Below are positions 10,242 to 21,385 of a stretch of DNA of 64,000 bases, one piece after another. The stretch lies in the NCBI GenBank assembly GCA_948099385.1, contig CANUEZ040000168.1:4193001-4257000 (forward strand). Direction: 5' to 3'. The DNA is from Fasciola hepatica. Its lineage: Eukaryota > Platyhelminthes > Trematoda > Plagiorchiida > Fasciolidae. How positions within the stretch are numbered: the stretch's first letter is position 1; each line of letters begins with the position of its first letter. The position numbers were made by a program, and so were the translations under genes. The notes beneath the pieces are model-generated. The model made no database searches and had not been told where the DNA came from. It saw only the letters and a list, made by a program, of their open reading frames with translations.

Positions 10242-11264
10242 TTGTCGCTTTATTTTGGAATTGTCACACGGTTTACGGATTACACAGAAATCGTTCGGAT
10301 TTGTCACTCTGTTAGCTGTTTGAGATTTCGTTCCGATTGTATTGAGTCCTTGCGCGTCTGTCACTCTCACCCAGTTCACGTCCACAATCGCACTGCGCAT
10401 CACTCCATCACATGTGGGCCCAATGACACACGCAGACCCGATTATGTTGCGACCGGAGGTAATGACCTCAGCGGATATCCCTTACTCGACCGCGTAATCG
10501 CTTGGCCATCGATAACCCGAACGATAATTGGAGGCAGACTTTCAATTGAACTTTTTCGTTCCGGGTTGGCGTCGCGAACAAAGCAGATGAAATCGCATTT
10601 CGGTCACCGAAATACAAAGAGGGTAACACTGAAAAATTGTAGCAGTAGTGCGATCACAGCAGTTCAAATGTGTCAGAATTTCAGTCAGTATTTCAGGATG
10701 ATGATTCGGAATATCAAAGATCACAACGAATTTTACCAGCTTCGTGTTAAAAAACCCTTGACCAAGCTCTTTAAACCTAATAGTGATGGTGTACCCAACC
10801 GATCTACGCCCATGAAAGTGTCTAAGGTGAATGGTGCAACAGCTTCGAACCCTGCCCTGCAAAAAGCCTCAACAAATGCAATACTCAACCACGTGATGCA
10901 CCATGTTCACACTGTTGACCGAACACATTTGGCCTACCGAACCTCGACGTCAACTCTGGGTGCCAATGACCACGTTTTCAACTCGAGTATTTCAACATTT
11001 TGCCTCGGGGCCCTATCGTTCGGCTATTATCTATTACCCAAAACAATGCAAGTTTTATCGGCGTTAGATGTTTCTTCTAACCGTCATCCGCGCAACAGTG
11101 TTGTGCACCGAAGTCACGTATCATTCACTGGGTTCACCTCCAAGGTGGTCCACATGTTCTTCATACAATTTAGGGGGATGGACTTGAAACAGTTCATCTG
11201 TGGGAGACTTTCATCTCACGAAAATTGTCTCCAATCTCGAGTGACAAGGAGAATCATCACGTAA
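10242..11264 (+). CDS. long open frame of unknown nature (340 codons; 225 from first ATG)
   Basis: Stop-free for 340 codons, but it begins with TTG; the first ATG is at 10,587 and gives 225 residues. I recognise no domain. Composition is rich in Ser, Arg, His and Thr, as in chance frames. There is one hydrophobic patch, about residues 253-268 (FCLGALSFGYYLLP). It starts about 100 bp after the end of the RTE-B copy, so it could be an unrelated host exon, a young insertion or chance. My rough estimate at this base composition is that so long a frame is unlikely by chance in 64 kb. No splice signals or homologues were identified. Confidence 0.25.
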   Translation: MSLYFGIVTRFTDYTEIVRICHSVSCLRFRSDCIESLRVCHSHPVHVHNRTAHHSITCGPNDTRRPDYVATGGNDLSGYPLLDRVIAWPSITRTIIGGRLSIELFRSGLASRTKQMKSHFGHRNTKRVTLKNCSSSAITAVQMCQNFSQYFRMMIRNIKDHNEFYQLRVKKPLTKLFKPNSDGVPNRSTPMKVSKVNGATASNPALQKASTNAILNHVMHHVHTVDRTHLAYRTSTSTLGANDHVFNSSISTFCLGALSFGYYLLPKTMQVLSALDVSSNRHPRNSVVHRSHVSFTGFTSKVVHMFFIQFRGMDLKQFICGRLSSHENCLQSRVTRRIIT

Positions 11265-11284
11265 TTGTGACTGCATTCCTTTCT

Positions 11285-11480
11285 CTCAACTTAGTTGGGT
11301 CTTTTCAGAGACACTGCTTTCACTTTCCACATCCAGTAGTCCAACGCCGCAAGCCGGAATCGAACCGGCGAAATTCCGCTTAGCGTCCAGGTACAGTACC
11401 GGCTGAACTATCGCGGAGCTGACAGTCGGGTGTGAATATCGCAAGTGAACATAAGATTCAGGCTCCTTTTGCCGATGATA
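11285..11480 (-). mobile_element. tRNA-derived SINE, family A, copy 1
   Basis: Read on the minus strand, an A-box-like segment (about 11,396-11,415) is followed by a B box GGTTCGATTCC (11,355-11,367) and then a shared body. The same head-body arrangement recurs at 12.2, 43.3, 44.1 and 44.4 kb. This is the layout of a polymerase III SINE. It is not a working tRNA, because the A box and stems are mutated. Confidence 0.65.
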
Positions 11481-11484
11481 CATT

Positions 11485-12180
11485 CTGTGGACATTGTTTT
11501 CACTTGTCATGTGTGAACAGCCCGCGCTTGATTTCGCCACCCCTAAAGCCCACTCATTCATAGTCACAATCAGATGTAGATTCATACTTCGGAAGTTCAC
11601 TGTCTTCGTGCGAGCCCGTTCTCCCAAATAGGATCTTCTGCGATTTCTCTGATACGAGTATTGGGAGTGTTTCATCAATCCAAACCAAGAGATGGGTTTT
11701 GATATCAAAAATCATAACTCTTTCCGTGTTAGATTTTCGTGCGTTTGTTTATGCCAGTATCGGTACAAACCGGTACCGAATATACTGATTAGCTCACTGT
11801 GATTCATCCAGAGTTATTCAAACATCTTCAGATATCCATATGACAATCTCATCAAATTCGATTTCCAAAAGAATTTTGCTTCGTTCAGTTTTTCTCTTGA
11901 GGATCAACTAATCATTCCTAGATTTTTTCCGAGAACGAGCCGTTCTGTTTTTAACTCTGCAACATCTGGCCATGTATTGCCAAGCCTAGCCCTTATGCTA
12001 TTCACAAAGCATACGTATCTCAATAAAAAACGCAACCAAAATATGGTCTAAGATAAGCATTGTTCTATGATATTTTACCTGAAATTACTTGGTGACAATA
12101 TCTTATTGGTCAATGCAGTCCAGGATGGGACGTGTGTGTACGACCGCAGGCGTGTGTTCACACTAGTGAGGCATATCGAT
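11485..12180. other. anonymous sequence
   Basis: Moderately AT-rich sequence between two SINE copies. No coding or repeat family recognised. Confidence 0.3.
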
Positions 12181-12184
12181 CGTA

Positions 12185-12330
12185 CAAAATAGAAAATCCG
12201 TTTGCACTTTTCACTTCTAAAGGTCCAACGCCGCGAACCGGAATAGAATCGGCAACCTTCCGCTTACGGGCCAAATGTTCTACCAGCTGAGCTATTGCGG
12301 TGCCTGAATCACTCAGGCGGAAATGCGAGA
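12185..12330 (-). mobile_element. tRNA-derived SINE, family A, copy 2
   Basis: Best-preserved A box of the family on the minus strand (TAGCTCAGCTGGTAGAAC, about 12,276-12,293), with a slightly mutated B box at about 12,239-12,252. The body ends near 12,185 (…GAAAATCC-type words read on the minus strand), as in copies 3 and 4. Confidence 0.7.
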
Positions 12331-12559
12331 CTGTCTGTCTGCGCACGCGACTGCTTAAGCCGACCAGAACAGCCTATCTGTTTGTACAGTGCACCACAAT
12401 AGCATAGGACACCCTCATTTTCCCCGCATATTTCCGTTTCTGAATTCTCTTACAACAGTATAGTTGGTAAAATCGGCAGAATACACAGCGTGATACAGTA
12501 TACCGAATTTCAAAACGAAACTCTATACCATGTGCTTATTAGAGCAGTACAGCTGAAAA

Positions 12560-12779
12560 ACGAGCGAGACAGAAGTGTGGAACCCCCTCAGTTCGGCTTC
12601 TAAGTTACTGCTTAAAATCGTGTTCAACCACACCACGGTTTCTCGGTTGTTACCGCTCATCAGGTATACGTACCCTGTACTCATCTGCCCACTCGTCTTC
12701 ATACTTGTACACTCCGATGTTATATGTTCACTAGGATCTAATTTGAATCATCTGGAATGTGAATAGATTCTCTTCATTG
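12560..12779 (-). mobile_element. hammerhead-ribozyme repeat unit, minus copy
   Basis: The minus strand carries the same unit as 12,780-12,965 and 24,241-24,540. It starts TCAATGAAGAG, includes GTACAAGTATGAAGACGAG and then a hammerhead core near 12,630-12,676. It lies head to head with the plus copy that follows at 12,780. These small non-coding units resemble retrozymes or PLE pseudo-LTRs, which carry type I hammerheads. Confidence 0.6.
12622..12676 (-). ncRNA. degenerate type I hammerhead ribozyme
   Basis: The minus strand reads CTGATGA, a stem II GCGG/CCGA with a TAACAA loop, then GAAAC. The core heptamer and GAAA are intact. The base of stem II has a G-A mismatch, and the cleavage triplet, GTC in the sister copies, is altered (a TGG/GTG context). 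Probably inactive. Confidence 0.6.
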
Positions 12780-12965
12780 AGTGTACAAGCTTGAAGACGA
12801 GTGGGCAGAGGAGTACCGGGTACGTATACCTGATGAGCGGCAACAACCGCAAAACCGGTCGTGTGCTTCCGGGGGAATTTTGTGCATACTTTTACATACT
12901 ACTTACTATCAATATGAGATGAGCGCTTGCACATGCAGCCTCGTTGTTCGTTGGGTTAGCAGGTT
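12780..12965 (+). mobile_element. hammerhead-ribozyme repeat unit, plus copy
   Basis: Second half of the inverted pair. It runs from AGTGTACAAGCTTGAAGACG through the hammerhead to GCTTGCACATGCAGCC and TTCGTTGGGTTAGCAG. The same downstream words are found at about 24,460-24,497. Confidence 0.65.
12822..12866 (+). ncRNA. type I hammerhead ribozyme with one core lesion
   Basis: Stem I 5' strand GTATAC (12,824-12,829) pairs with 3' strand GTGTGC (12,861-12,866) over six pairs, two of them G-U. CTGATGA is at 12,830-12,836. Stem II is GCGG/CCGC with a CAACAA loop (12,837-12,850). The next block is AAAAC where GAAAC is required, and a very short stem III leads to the GTC cleavage site (12,858-12,860). 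The G12-to-A change hits the catalytic general base, so this copy should not cleave. Confidence 0.7.
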
Positions 12966-13119
12966 CAAATGTGGCTACAATGACCCATCCTGCGGAGAAG
13001 ACTTGATTTGGCGGTAGGCGTGCGCTTGGAGGGGCTGTTACCATGCCTCCTTTTGAAGATGTCGGACATTGCTTGTTGTCATGGCGGACGACATCGGAAC
13101 AAACTGAAGTTGGTGATTC

Positions 13120-13215
13120 GGATCAGCCTGGATGGCAGCAAGTTGGTGCAGGGGTAACGCACATGTCTTCGAGATGAAAAGGCCAGGGGTCAAACCTTGG
13201 GTGCGGTGAAATATA
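13120..13215 (+). repeat. possible tRNA-derived repeat
   Basis: TTGGTGCAGGGGTAACGC resembles an A-box arm, and GGGGTCAAACC about 37 bp later resembles a B box. The intervening stem geometry is poor. It could be an old SINE head of a family different from A. Confidence 0.25.
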
Positions 13216-13369
13216 TGCACCACTGATGAACTCTAACACTAGCGAAACTCGAGTGTGACGCTTCCGAGTGCACAGTTTGTTGAATGACCTGAGGATTGTT
13301 CGTGATAGGTGGTGTTCAAAGTGCAGTCAGCCGAGCAAAATATCATCACACCACGCACAAGTAATTGCG

Positions 13370-13390
13370 ATATATATATATATATATATT
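13370..13390. repeat. (TA)n microsatellite
   Basis: Short TA array of about 10 units. Confidence 0.9.
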
Positions 13391-13752
13391 GCATGAAAGA
13401 CTATTGGACCGCTGACATTTCTAAACTACCCTGTTTGTCCGCCTGCACTCGGATTGGCTGATATGGCTCCGGTCGTTTCAGACAACTTTGGATCGCTGGT
13501 TGGTCCACTGATCCCCCTGGTTGGCTCCACTCTTGTCTGCCATTCTGAACAGCCGACCCAAACTTTCTGACAATAAGTATCGTTTAGAACTCTGTTTAGG
13601 ATCCCTATAAGCTTCAACAAATGTAATTCTGTTTCCACGCACAGATGGACAGGCTGGACTCGCTGTTCAGAGTGAGCCGCTTCTTAGGCGTTCGCTCCAT
13701 TCCCGTGTATTCCCAGCAAAGTTAAATCAACTGAGCTCTTCTAATCTTGTCT

Positions 13753-14323
13753 GAAAAATCCCACAGAACACATTGAGAATAAACAACGTGGCGAACAAGC
13801 TCGTTTTCAGTTATTCGTACTCATGCCAATACATAACAATATATATGACTCACAAAATAAGAACGGACAATGGCAATCCAAATCTGTCTCTGCACGTGCG
13901 TGTGTGCATGTGAAATTGATCACAGTGTGGAATGTTCAAGTGGTTGCACATGTGTTCGGGACCATGACGTGGGTCACGGAAGCTTAAGTGCTTGCACAAA
14001 TTGTTTCTGAGCGCACAGGGAAGGATTGTAGAGACGAATGCTCACGGCTTCGGCTGTGGCTAAGATGCGACACTTGACAAGTCTTGATTGCTTTCCTCGG
14101 ACTTTGTAAATGGTGCGAAAAGCGTTTATCACCTCGACTGAGTGGTTTGATTCGACAAGGTGTGAACACACACGCACACACGTGCACAGACAGATTTGGA
14201 TGATCATCCCCCTTGTTGGTTCGAGTCATATTTAATGTTATGTATTGGTATGAGTACGAATAACTTAAAACGAGCTTGTTCACCACGCTGTTTTGTCCTC
14301 AATGTGTTCTGTGGGATTTTTCG
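13753..14323. mobile_element. Penelope-like element tails in inverted arrangement
   Basis: The minus strand carries the end of a PLE: the GIY-YIG C-terminal region (13,974-14,165) followed by a 3' untranslated part reaching 13,753. The + strand from about 14,161 to 14,323 is a second copy of that 3' part in reverse orientation, so the two arms form an imperfect palindrome. Both arms contain the word ACGAGCTTGTTC, found also in the PLE tails at 49.6 and 51.75 kb. Confidence 0.75.
13974..14165 (-). pseudogene. PLE GIY-YIG endonuclease, C-terminal fragment
   Basis: The minus frame reads HLVESNHSVEVINAFRTIYK and, after a linker, LATAEAVSIRLYNPSLCAQ then FVQALKLP with its stop. This is the end of the Penelope-type protein. 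GIY-YIG is the endonuclease domain fused after the reverse transcriptase. The conserved Glu of AEAVSI is kept. The GIY and YIG blocks and the whole RT are absent, so the fragment is 5'-truncated. Confidence 0.8.
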
Positions 14324-14329
14324 TAAATG

Positions 14330-15389
14330 ACACAACTGTTCATTCGATGTTTCCACCGTAAAAGATTCTTGACCGTTGGAGATCAGCTATCTTTACACCT
14401 ATGGCCAAGGAAGAAATGGTAAAGTTCCGTCCAACTGCCTGTATCTCTGTCTCACTAAAGATACCTGGAAAGCTATTATCCAAACGGTTGTCAAATGGTG
14501 TGACAATGCGAGACCTGAACCAGTTAACCTATCGCCACCCCTACTCTGCCTTGGATGGTATTGCTTCTTTGACTCATAATATCTTATCTTCGCTGGAGAC
14601 TCCAGAGGCCCTAGTGTGGTCGGAGGCAAGTGTTCTCAGGCTTCAAGATGGCTGCTCATCTCGAATGCCTCTTGAAATGCACCCAAATGAACGTGCTTCT
14701 CAAACAGCCTCGGATGAAGATTTCCTACCCACTGCCTTCCCGTTATGGAGGTATTTCCACGGAAGTGTAAGGACAAAGGCGAATGTTCGGCGCTCCCTAC
14801 CGGATTGACTGACAGTCTAGGGGAGTAAGCTAAACCCCGATTCCAAACCAACCACGGACGGCGTACGACGCATACTGCACTATGCTGACCGGCATCTGTG
14901 CAAGAGGGGTGTGCTGAGCACCCAGGATATTTGGACTTATCCGAAGGGCGTATAAACTGAGCAATCAGTCAGCGGCCAGTGGGTTCCGGACACCGAGTTC
15001 CATCCGGCTGCCTTGCAGGTTAAATACTAGATAGATAAATGCTCTGGTTGTGGATCTCTAAGAAAATCAACTGCGTCGTCCTGGACAACCTAGCAGCACT
15101 GCGCCCACAAAATGAACCACGGAATTTCACACAAATTTGCTTCCAGTCCACGCTCTCTCCAGATTCTTCTCATTCGTGAGACCATATGCTCATCCGCCAC
15201 CACACCCGGAATCTGTCCTTTCTCTCTCCACCTCTGCACCTGTTTAATATGCCAGCCACGTCATTTCACCACAAAAAACTACCACACTACGAGCGTCGTT
15301 TAGGACCAGATTTCAGCTAGAACCGTCTCCTCAACGGTTGCCGCACCAAATCACACGGCAGATCCTACTCTTCTTCAAACTCGCTTATG
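14330..15389. other. uncharacterised stretch with overlapping open frames
   Basis: A 135-codon frame (14,401-14,808, +) overlaps others on both strands and shows no domain or splice support. The part from about 15,050 may be 5' untranslated sequence of RTE copy A3, since it runs straight into that endonuclease. Confidence 0.3.
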
Positions 15390-15414
15390 ATTCAAGTTGG
15401 CCAACTTCAGTATG

Positions 15415-15918
15415 CGCACGCTCATGCAAATCAGACAACAGACGAGCCTAGCTCGCACACTGGAATCGTTCCCGATCGATATGTGCTGTATCTCAGAAAC
15501 AAGACTGTAAGACGCAAGCGCCATGATGAGACTAATGTTTCCAGTTGATCGCAACAACGAGTTCTATCTACGCCTATCTAGAGACCAGAACGGTACAGCA
15601 GCCGGCCGGTGTGGTGTCGGAATTGCTCTATTCCGTAGAACTTAGGCGGCTATGTCAGATTGGATTTCTGTCAATAGCCAGCTCTGCTCAACCCGGCTCC
15701 GATTTTCTCGCTGAGTGAACGCATTTCGAGATCGCACACGCGGCTTATTTGCCATTCACGTCTATGCCCCGACAATTTTCAGTCCGCAAACAGTCAAAGA
15801 TAAATCCTACGAATACCTTCACGTGTTCTTGTGCACAACACACCCGACAGATATGGTGGTCCTCACCGGGGATAGTAAGGTGCACGTTGGCCATCTGGTG
15901 ACAAGCGAAAGTCATTAA
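15415..15918 (+). pseudogene. RTE-A3 endonuclease remnant
   Basis: Readable in changing frames: SLARTLESFPIDMCCISETRL (catalytic Glu in SET), GRCGVGIALF, AAMSDWISVNSQLC, then FAIHVYAPT and DMVVLTGDSKVHVG (15,715-15,918). The AGDFNAQVG block has become TGDSKVHVG, so the catalytic Asn is lost. Confidence 0.75.
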
Positions 15919-16194
15919 GGAGGACAACTTAGCCTTGAATTCAATCTCTCGGACAATAAGAGCTGACTGCCGACAATATGTGCTGATAACCAGCTTTTCT
16001 AGGAAGCACAAATGTTTGCAACTCCAACCGACGTATCACCACCTAGTGTCCCCCTTCCTCGACACAGGAATGGTCTCAGATCGATCACTTAGCGATTGTC
16101 TACCGATTGCGTAACAGTGTGCTAGATTATCGCTCTTACTGGTCAGCCTGCCTTGATTCCGATTACGCATTAGTCTCGGCTACGATTTGTTTGC

Positions 16195-16230
16195 GTTTTT
16201 TTTTTTTGGGGGGGGGGAGGGGAGGGGGGA
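16195..16230. repeat. poly-T then G-rich run
   Basis: A T run followed by a G run broken by A's, inside RTE-A3. Confidence 0.85.
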
Positions 16231-16589
16231 CAGTAAGGATTCAAAGAATTCAAATCACGCTCGCCTATGTATCAACAAGCTGAACGACCCTCTAGTTCTG
16301 GAAGCCCATCTGACTGCACTGGCCCAAACATTAGAATCCACCGCCTAAATTGATGTTGATAAACCCTAGGAGCGACTTGAAAAAGCCCTATTGAAAGCAG
16401 ACCTGGTCAGTTGTGGTACGGCTCTTCACACCAAGAGCAATCGGTTTCCCCCAAACTCGCTGTTGCTTCCTGGCCGCCAATATCTTTGCTGACTTAAGAC
16501 ACAAAGAACCACACCGTGAACTGCGCTCGCGTTTGATTTTACAGTTTGCGTGCTCATCGCGAGACATGGTGGCCAAAACGTGCTCTCGA

Positions 16590-18520
16590 GATCGAATCAG
16601 CTGCTGTTTTTGGCAGCTCCAGAAAGTTTCTCCAACTTAGTCGTGCCACCGGACAGCAAAAAAAAACGTGTTGGTGAGAAAATCCTCGAAAATGATGGGA
16701 CATTAATCCCCAACCTGTCGAGCAGACTAGACTACTGGGCGGAACACTTTCATTCCCAATTTCGCTGGCAAACTCGTGCTTCTACCGCATCTAGCGCTCC
16801 TACGGTTCCTGTGTAGGCTATTCCAGACGGTTTCCCAACAAAAGCAAAGATTCGGAAGGAACTAAAAACCCTGAAGCACCACAAGGCACCAGGATCAGAT
16901 AGTATTCCCCCGCGCATTTGAAAGATGGAAGGCTGGATTTGTTGAGAGAACTGACAACCCTGTTCTCAAAGGTTTGGAGGAAAGAAAAAGTTCCCGCATC
17001 CTATGGTTAGTCGACGACTGTACCTGTAGTACCCAGTAGTCAGTAGTGGAACGAAAGCATGTTCGAAAGAACGAACGAGTATGAAAGTATGCCGTACGGT
17101 AAGAGTAAGCGTGATGTGTCAGGCGCAAGAGAAAAAATAGCCACTGTCTGTACCACGCGGAGCTAGCCGCATGTGATTGCAAGAGGGGAACAAAGCAGAG
17201 TGCGGTACAGACAGGGGTCACACGCACAAGTGCAAGTCCAAAGGGTCCTGACTGAATCAAGTGCGAATGCCAGTGACACGTTGACTGGCCACACAACAGC
17301 GCTCTTCTTTAAAAGGGGTTTTGCACAATGTAATCCAACCGAGGAATTAGTCTGATCTCTGTCGCATTGAAATTCCTGGTGTCCGTTATCCTCCGCAGAC
17401 TTTCACCTTAGCTCAATCTCCAATGTCGTGAAGAACAAGCTGGGCTCTTCCCTGGCCGTGGATGCACTGATCAAATTTTAACCCTTCGCCCACTGCTTGA
17501 ACACCTTCACGTTTATCAAAGGCCAACCATTTTTTTACCCCTGGACATCAGAGTTGTGTTTGAATCTGTTGACGAGTCTGCCCTATGGACTTTCGTGCTG
17601 AGGAATGGCGTGCCCGAGAAGTGAGTTTCAATCCTAAAGTCTATCTATCAGCTGACCTCAGGAAGGGTATGGGTATATGGGCAACTATCTCAGTTGTTTA
17701 CTTTCTCAAGCGGCGTTCGACAAGGATGTCCTATTTCTCCGTTCCTCTTCACTTGTGTTATGCTCAACCTGCGCCGAACGTCCTTTGATCATGATCCTGA
17801 TGATGGTGTGGAACTTCTGCTCAGCTCCCGAGTAGTAGACTTAGATTACACTGAAGACGTCGCCTTGCTGGGAGAGAACCTCCAGGTCGTCCAGTATGAC
17901 TTAAACCACTTGACCACCGAAGTCACCCAGTATGGCATGCACTATTATCAACCCAAACTCAAAAAGATTCTCAAAGACTGGCAAGGAGTTCTCCTGCACT
18001 CTTTGTGAAGAACGTTTGAAACTGTCAACAGTTTTGTGTACCTGGGAAGTAGCATCTCTACTGGTGCGGTATTGGAGACAAGATCTCGTTACGCATCTCT
18101 AAGACCCATTTGGCTCCTGTCAACCGAAGGCATCTCTGGCATTGCCACAACATCAGGCTTTCCCTAAAAGGTAAAGTCTACTACGCCGCAGTTCGTTAGG
18201 TGCTCTTTTATGGATGCGAAACCTGGCTAGTTAGAGAAGATCTGTGCCGGATGACCCTGTCTAAGCACCGGTTTCTACGATCAATCGCACGAGTATGGTG
18301 GCACCATCACACCACTCACTTACAGAAATTCTTCCTATTCGTCGGCTACGGTGGCTAGGTCGCGTGTCATGGATGCCCGCCCAGAGTTTGTCTGACCACG
18401 CACTATCCGCACACACTGAATGGGGTTGGAAATAGTGGCACAGCAGACAACCGATGACCTGGAAAAGGAGTATAATAAATTGACTTCTAGCTGAGCCATA
18501 ATGGAGCATCATCGTCTATT
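16590..18520 (+). pseudogene. RTE-A3 reverse transcriptase remnant
   Basis: RLDYWAEHFHSQF (near 16,725), LKTLKHHKAPGSDSIPPRI (near 16,865) and EKVPASYG precede the insertion. FFKRGF resumes the VPVFKKG block near 17,310, and GVRQGCPISPFLF follows (near 17,706). The catalytic box at about 17,847 reads YTED instead of YADD, replacing one metal-binding Asp. Post-RT sequence (VYLGSSIS) follows from about 18,030 in broken frames. Confidence 0.78.
17037..17300. mobile_element. insertion inside RTE-A3
   Basis: The RT reading is lost after CTGTACCTGTAGT and resumes at CTTCTTTAAAAGGGG, exactly where VPV-FKKG should be continuous. The inserted sequence has no coding motif recognised. No clear target duplication or tRNA-like head was identified. 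Confidence 0.5.
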
Positions 18521-18796
18521 AGGTTGGCTAGAAAGCTGATAGGTATGACCCAAAACTAGGGTTATTGGCGTCAATACTACTTGGAATGCCGTGATGGTTC
18601 CTGCTACTTCTCTTTCTGTGCTCAAAAAACCACAAAAAGTAAAACAACAAAATATTTAAAGAAAACAAACAAAACACCGCTTGTGGTAAAACTGGGAACA
18701 AAAAAATATTTCCAACTTTCTTATCCGTTTCTTTTTCGTGCATAGTTTTCTAACTGTGTAATGGCTACTTTGGCACAACGTCTGCATTAGATCCGT

Positions 18797-18801
<5 letters not shown>

Positions 18802-18842
<41 letters not shown>
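18802..18842. repeat. (TA)n microsatellite
   Basis: About 20 TA units. Confidence 0.95.
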
Positions 18843-18843
<1 letters not shown>

Positions 18844-20760
18844 TACAAGGTGTTTCACACCCAAGCTACTGAGATATCAAGAGTTCAACCTTACTCAGGT
18901 CTCGATAGTGGCCAGCACGTCAGTACCTGTCCAGTATCCAGTCAAGGGCTTGAGAGAACTGAATGACTACTCAACCCCTTCAGACACACTTTTCAAATCT
19001 TTTTCTTTTTTCAGAAATCTCTAAAGTACCTCATTCTGCCCGTGTATCAACTTCCTGACAAACGTTCTACAGGATCAACATCGAACGGGAAAGCATCTGA
19101 TGAATTCTTTTCTGTGTGAACTCTAAAATGAATTCTTAACATGGAATTAAAATTAAAAATGGATTGAAATGAGCAAACTGCTTCTGAACAGTGCATTTAA
19201 TAAAATCCTAATCGCAATTAGACAATCAGTAACAGCTACAATAAAATCTACACCCTAAACAATGCTTCCATGAAAGCGGCTGATGTTTCTTCTCTCTCAG
19301 GTCATCCAGTCAGTCAACCTCAATTTCATTTCCATTCTCGAAAGGAGGAGATGAAAGAGCGTTTGGGAGAGCGTAGAGGTACAAACTAGTTTAGAGACAA
19401 CGTCACCGAACCTAAATGATATTAAGTTCAACTGAGTGGCTATGGCTCAAGTGGTGCGATCCATCAGAGCATTTGGAAATTCGTGATTAACAAGGATAGC
19501 GACTGGTGGACTGAGACACCGCTGCACGAAAAAGTTCCACTGCGGTGTAGGAGAAAACAAAATGATAGCGCGTCGCATAAAGTAGTTCACATCCAAAATG
19601 AAGCACAAACACACGCACACACACGAAATGGTGGTACTGACCTTGAACTGCAACAAACTCAAAGATTGATGATCAGCGTTTTTGTTGATCTTCTCACGAC
19701 AGCACATCATAATATCGATCGCGCTAAGTCGTTCTGACAGGTCAAGCTCCTTTTTAGTATCACTTCCCGGCTCAGTGAAACCCGAACATTTTTATGAATT
19801 GTGTGTGTGTCCATTTGTGCGTTTGCGCATCTGTGCCGCTCATCAGGTTCACGCGGACTTTTGATCTTTTCTCTCGTGCGTTTCTCTTTGTTTACGTGAC
19901 TACAAATGATGGTATTTCAGTTCGTGACCTCCCGTACGAAATACTCATCCGGTGCGGTCAGTCTAACGAGGGCCGCAATGTGAATATCGATAACCTAAAC
20001 AATCCTACTTGAGTTCGTGGTTGTCTGTAAATCTGAGTTCATCCTCTTGCGCGATAGGACCTGCTTGTAACGAGGTGTCTCCGACTGCGATACACGTGAA
20101 TGCACAATGGAAACATGTATCTTATTGCGACAATCAGATAGAGCAGTGGGGTGGGGGCAGATACTATGTACACCTGTTTGTGTAAAATCAGCAGTACCGA
20201 CGCCGTTTTGTCGTGAGAGAATTGCTAGTCATCAGTGTCTCTGTGTGTGTTCCTTCGCTTGTCAGTTGCCTGGATGATCATATAGAGAATGAGAATGAGA
20301 CAGTAAACCACAGACACGAAAGTATAAGACGCTAACTTCGGTACCTACCCCGGTATCAAGAATTTGCAGAAGAAAACGAAATTCCCACCGTTGATTCGGA
20401 CGAAAAACCTAGGTAAGTCTTTGACGCATTAAGATACACAAATGGGACCATTATTATCACATCTGGAATCTCGAATTCTGGACTATTATCCGTGCAGTAT
20501 TTGTTTGAAGAGACATCATTTAGCACGAAAGCTCAAAGTATCATTGCTTAAGAGAAATAACTCTGTCACTCACTACATAACGGTTTCACTCAGGCTTTTG
20601 TTTTACTGCGTGCTTGCCCATAAGTACAGTCTGGTGGGTACACCTCATAGTCTCAAAAGCCTACTGCATTGTCAAGGATATCAGTACAGCGGACCCGGAG
20701 ACTTGGAGTGACAAATAGCCACTTAAGGCCCCAGAAGGTCAGGTGTGATAACGAGTAGGA

Positions 20761-20790
20761 TGACAGTGGACTACAGTCTGCCACCAAAGT
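20761..20790 (+). repeat. dispersed 30-bp repeat, copy 1
   Basis: GACAGTGGACTACAGTCTG then CCACCAAAGT; matches 46,076-46,106 with two or three differences. Confidence 0.6.
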
Positions 20791-21315
20791 AACCTGCAAC
20801 AGGGCGGATTCAAATCTCTATGGTGGTAATCAAAAACCCGAAATCACCCGACCCCCATCAACCAGTTTATTACAACCGCAGCGAATAACCATGGAAACGT
20901 TCCGTTATAAGCGCCGCATGTCGAAAACCATAAAATCTGGTGTCTGCTTTAGATATCATGCATGTATTTATGTAGTGATGGTGTGAAGCAAGCTAATGAA
21001 TGACTAGCGGTTATCCTGTCGAACTTCCACCCATCGGTTCACGAATTTGAGTCCCAAATCGGACTCGGTGAATATGCGCTACCGCTAATAATTTATGCCC
21101 AAGACCGACGAAGCAGCTGTCCGTAGTGTTTCCATCGCTGACTGTGGTGTATCGAGCACTGATGATGCTACTGATCCTGCGTGCATCATTGCATGCACAC
21201 CTTTCGTTCCCACAAAAATTCGCACCCCTTCCCCCTATTGATACTACTTACATCTAGTGTGCACTGCTTTTCTCTCACTTACTACTTAAACTAATAAATT
21301 TGAACTGCACGTGAC

Positions 21316-21385
21316 GTGATTCATCATGCGGCCTAACGCTCAACTCACCATTGAAATCCATGAGAGCACAACTGTACAGCTGCTC
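21316..21385 (-). repeat. SINE family B body fragment
   Basis: GATTCATCATGCGGC, AACGCTCAACTCACCATTG and ACAACTGTACAGCTG match the body of the fuller copy at 29,917-30,095. The tRNA-like head is missing. Confidence 0.55.

Larger units (their letters stand above)
15390..18600 (+). mobile_element. RTE-clade retrotransposon, copy A3, strongly decayed
   Basis: Endonuclease and RT blocks lie in the same order as in A1. They are more diverged from A1 than A2 is, so A3 is an older copy or a related subfamily. Frameshifts and stops are frequent. A foreign segment of about 260-270 bp interrupts the RT between about 17,037 and 17,300. The 3' end is not sharply defined. Confidence 0.78.

Noticed and set aside
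14401..14808. 135-codon open frame as a gene
   Set aside because: No domain, overlapping frames on both strands, no splice context. Left as unassigned.
19810..19860. Minus-strand CTGATGAGCGG resembling a hammerhead core
   Set aside because: The following sequence gives no proper stem II and lacks GAAA (reads CAAAC), and no stem I partner was found.
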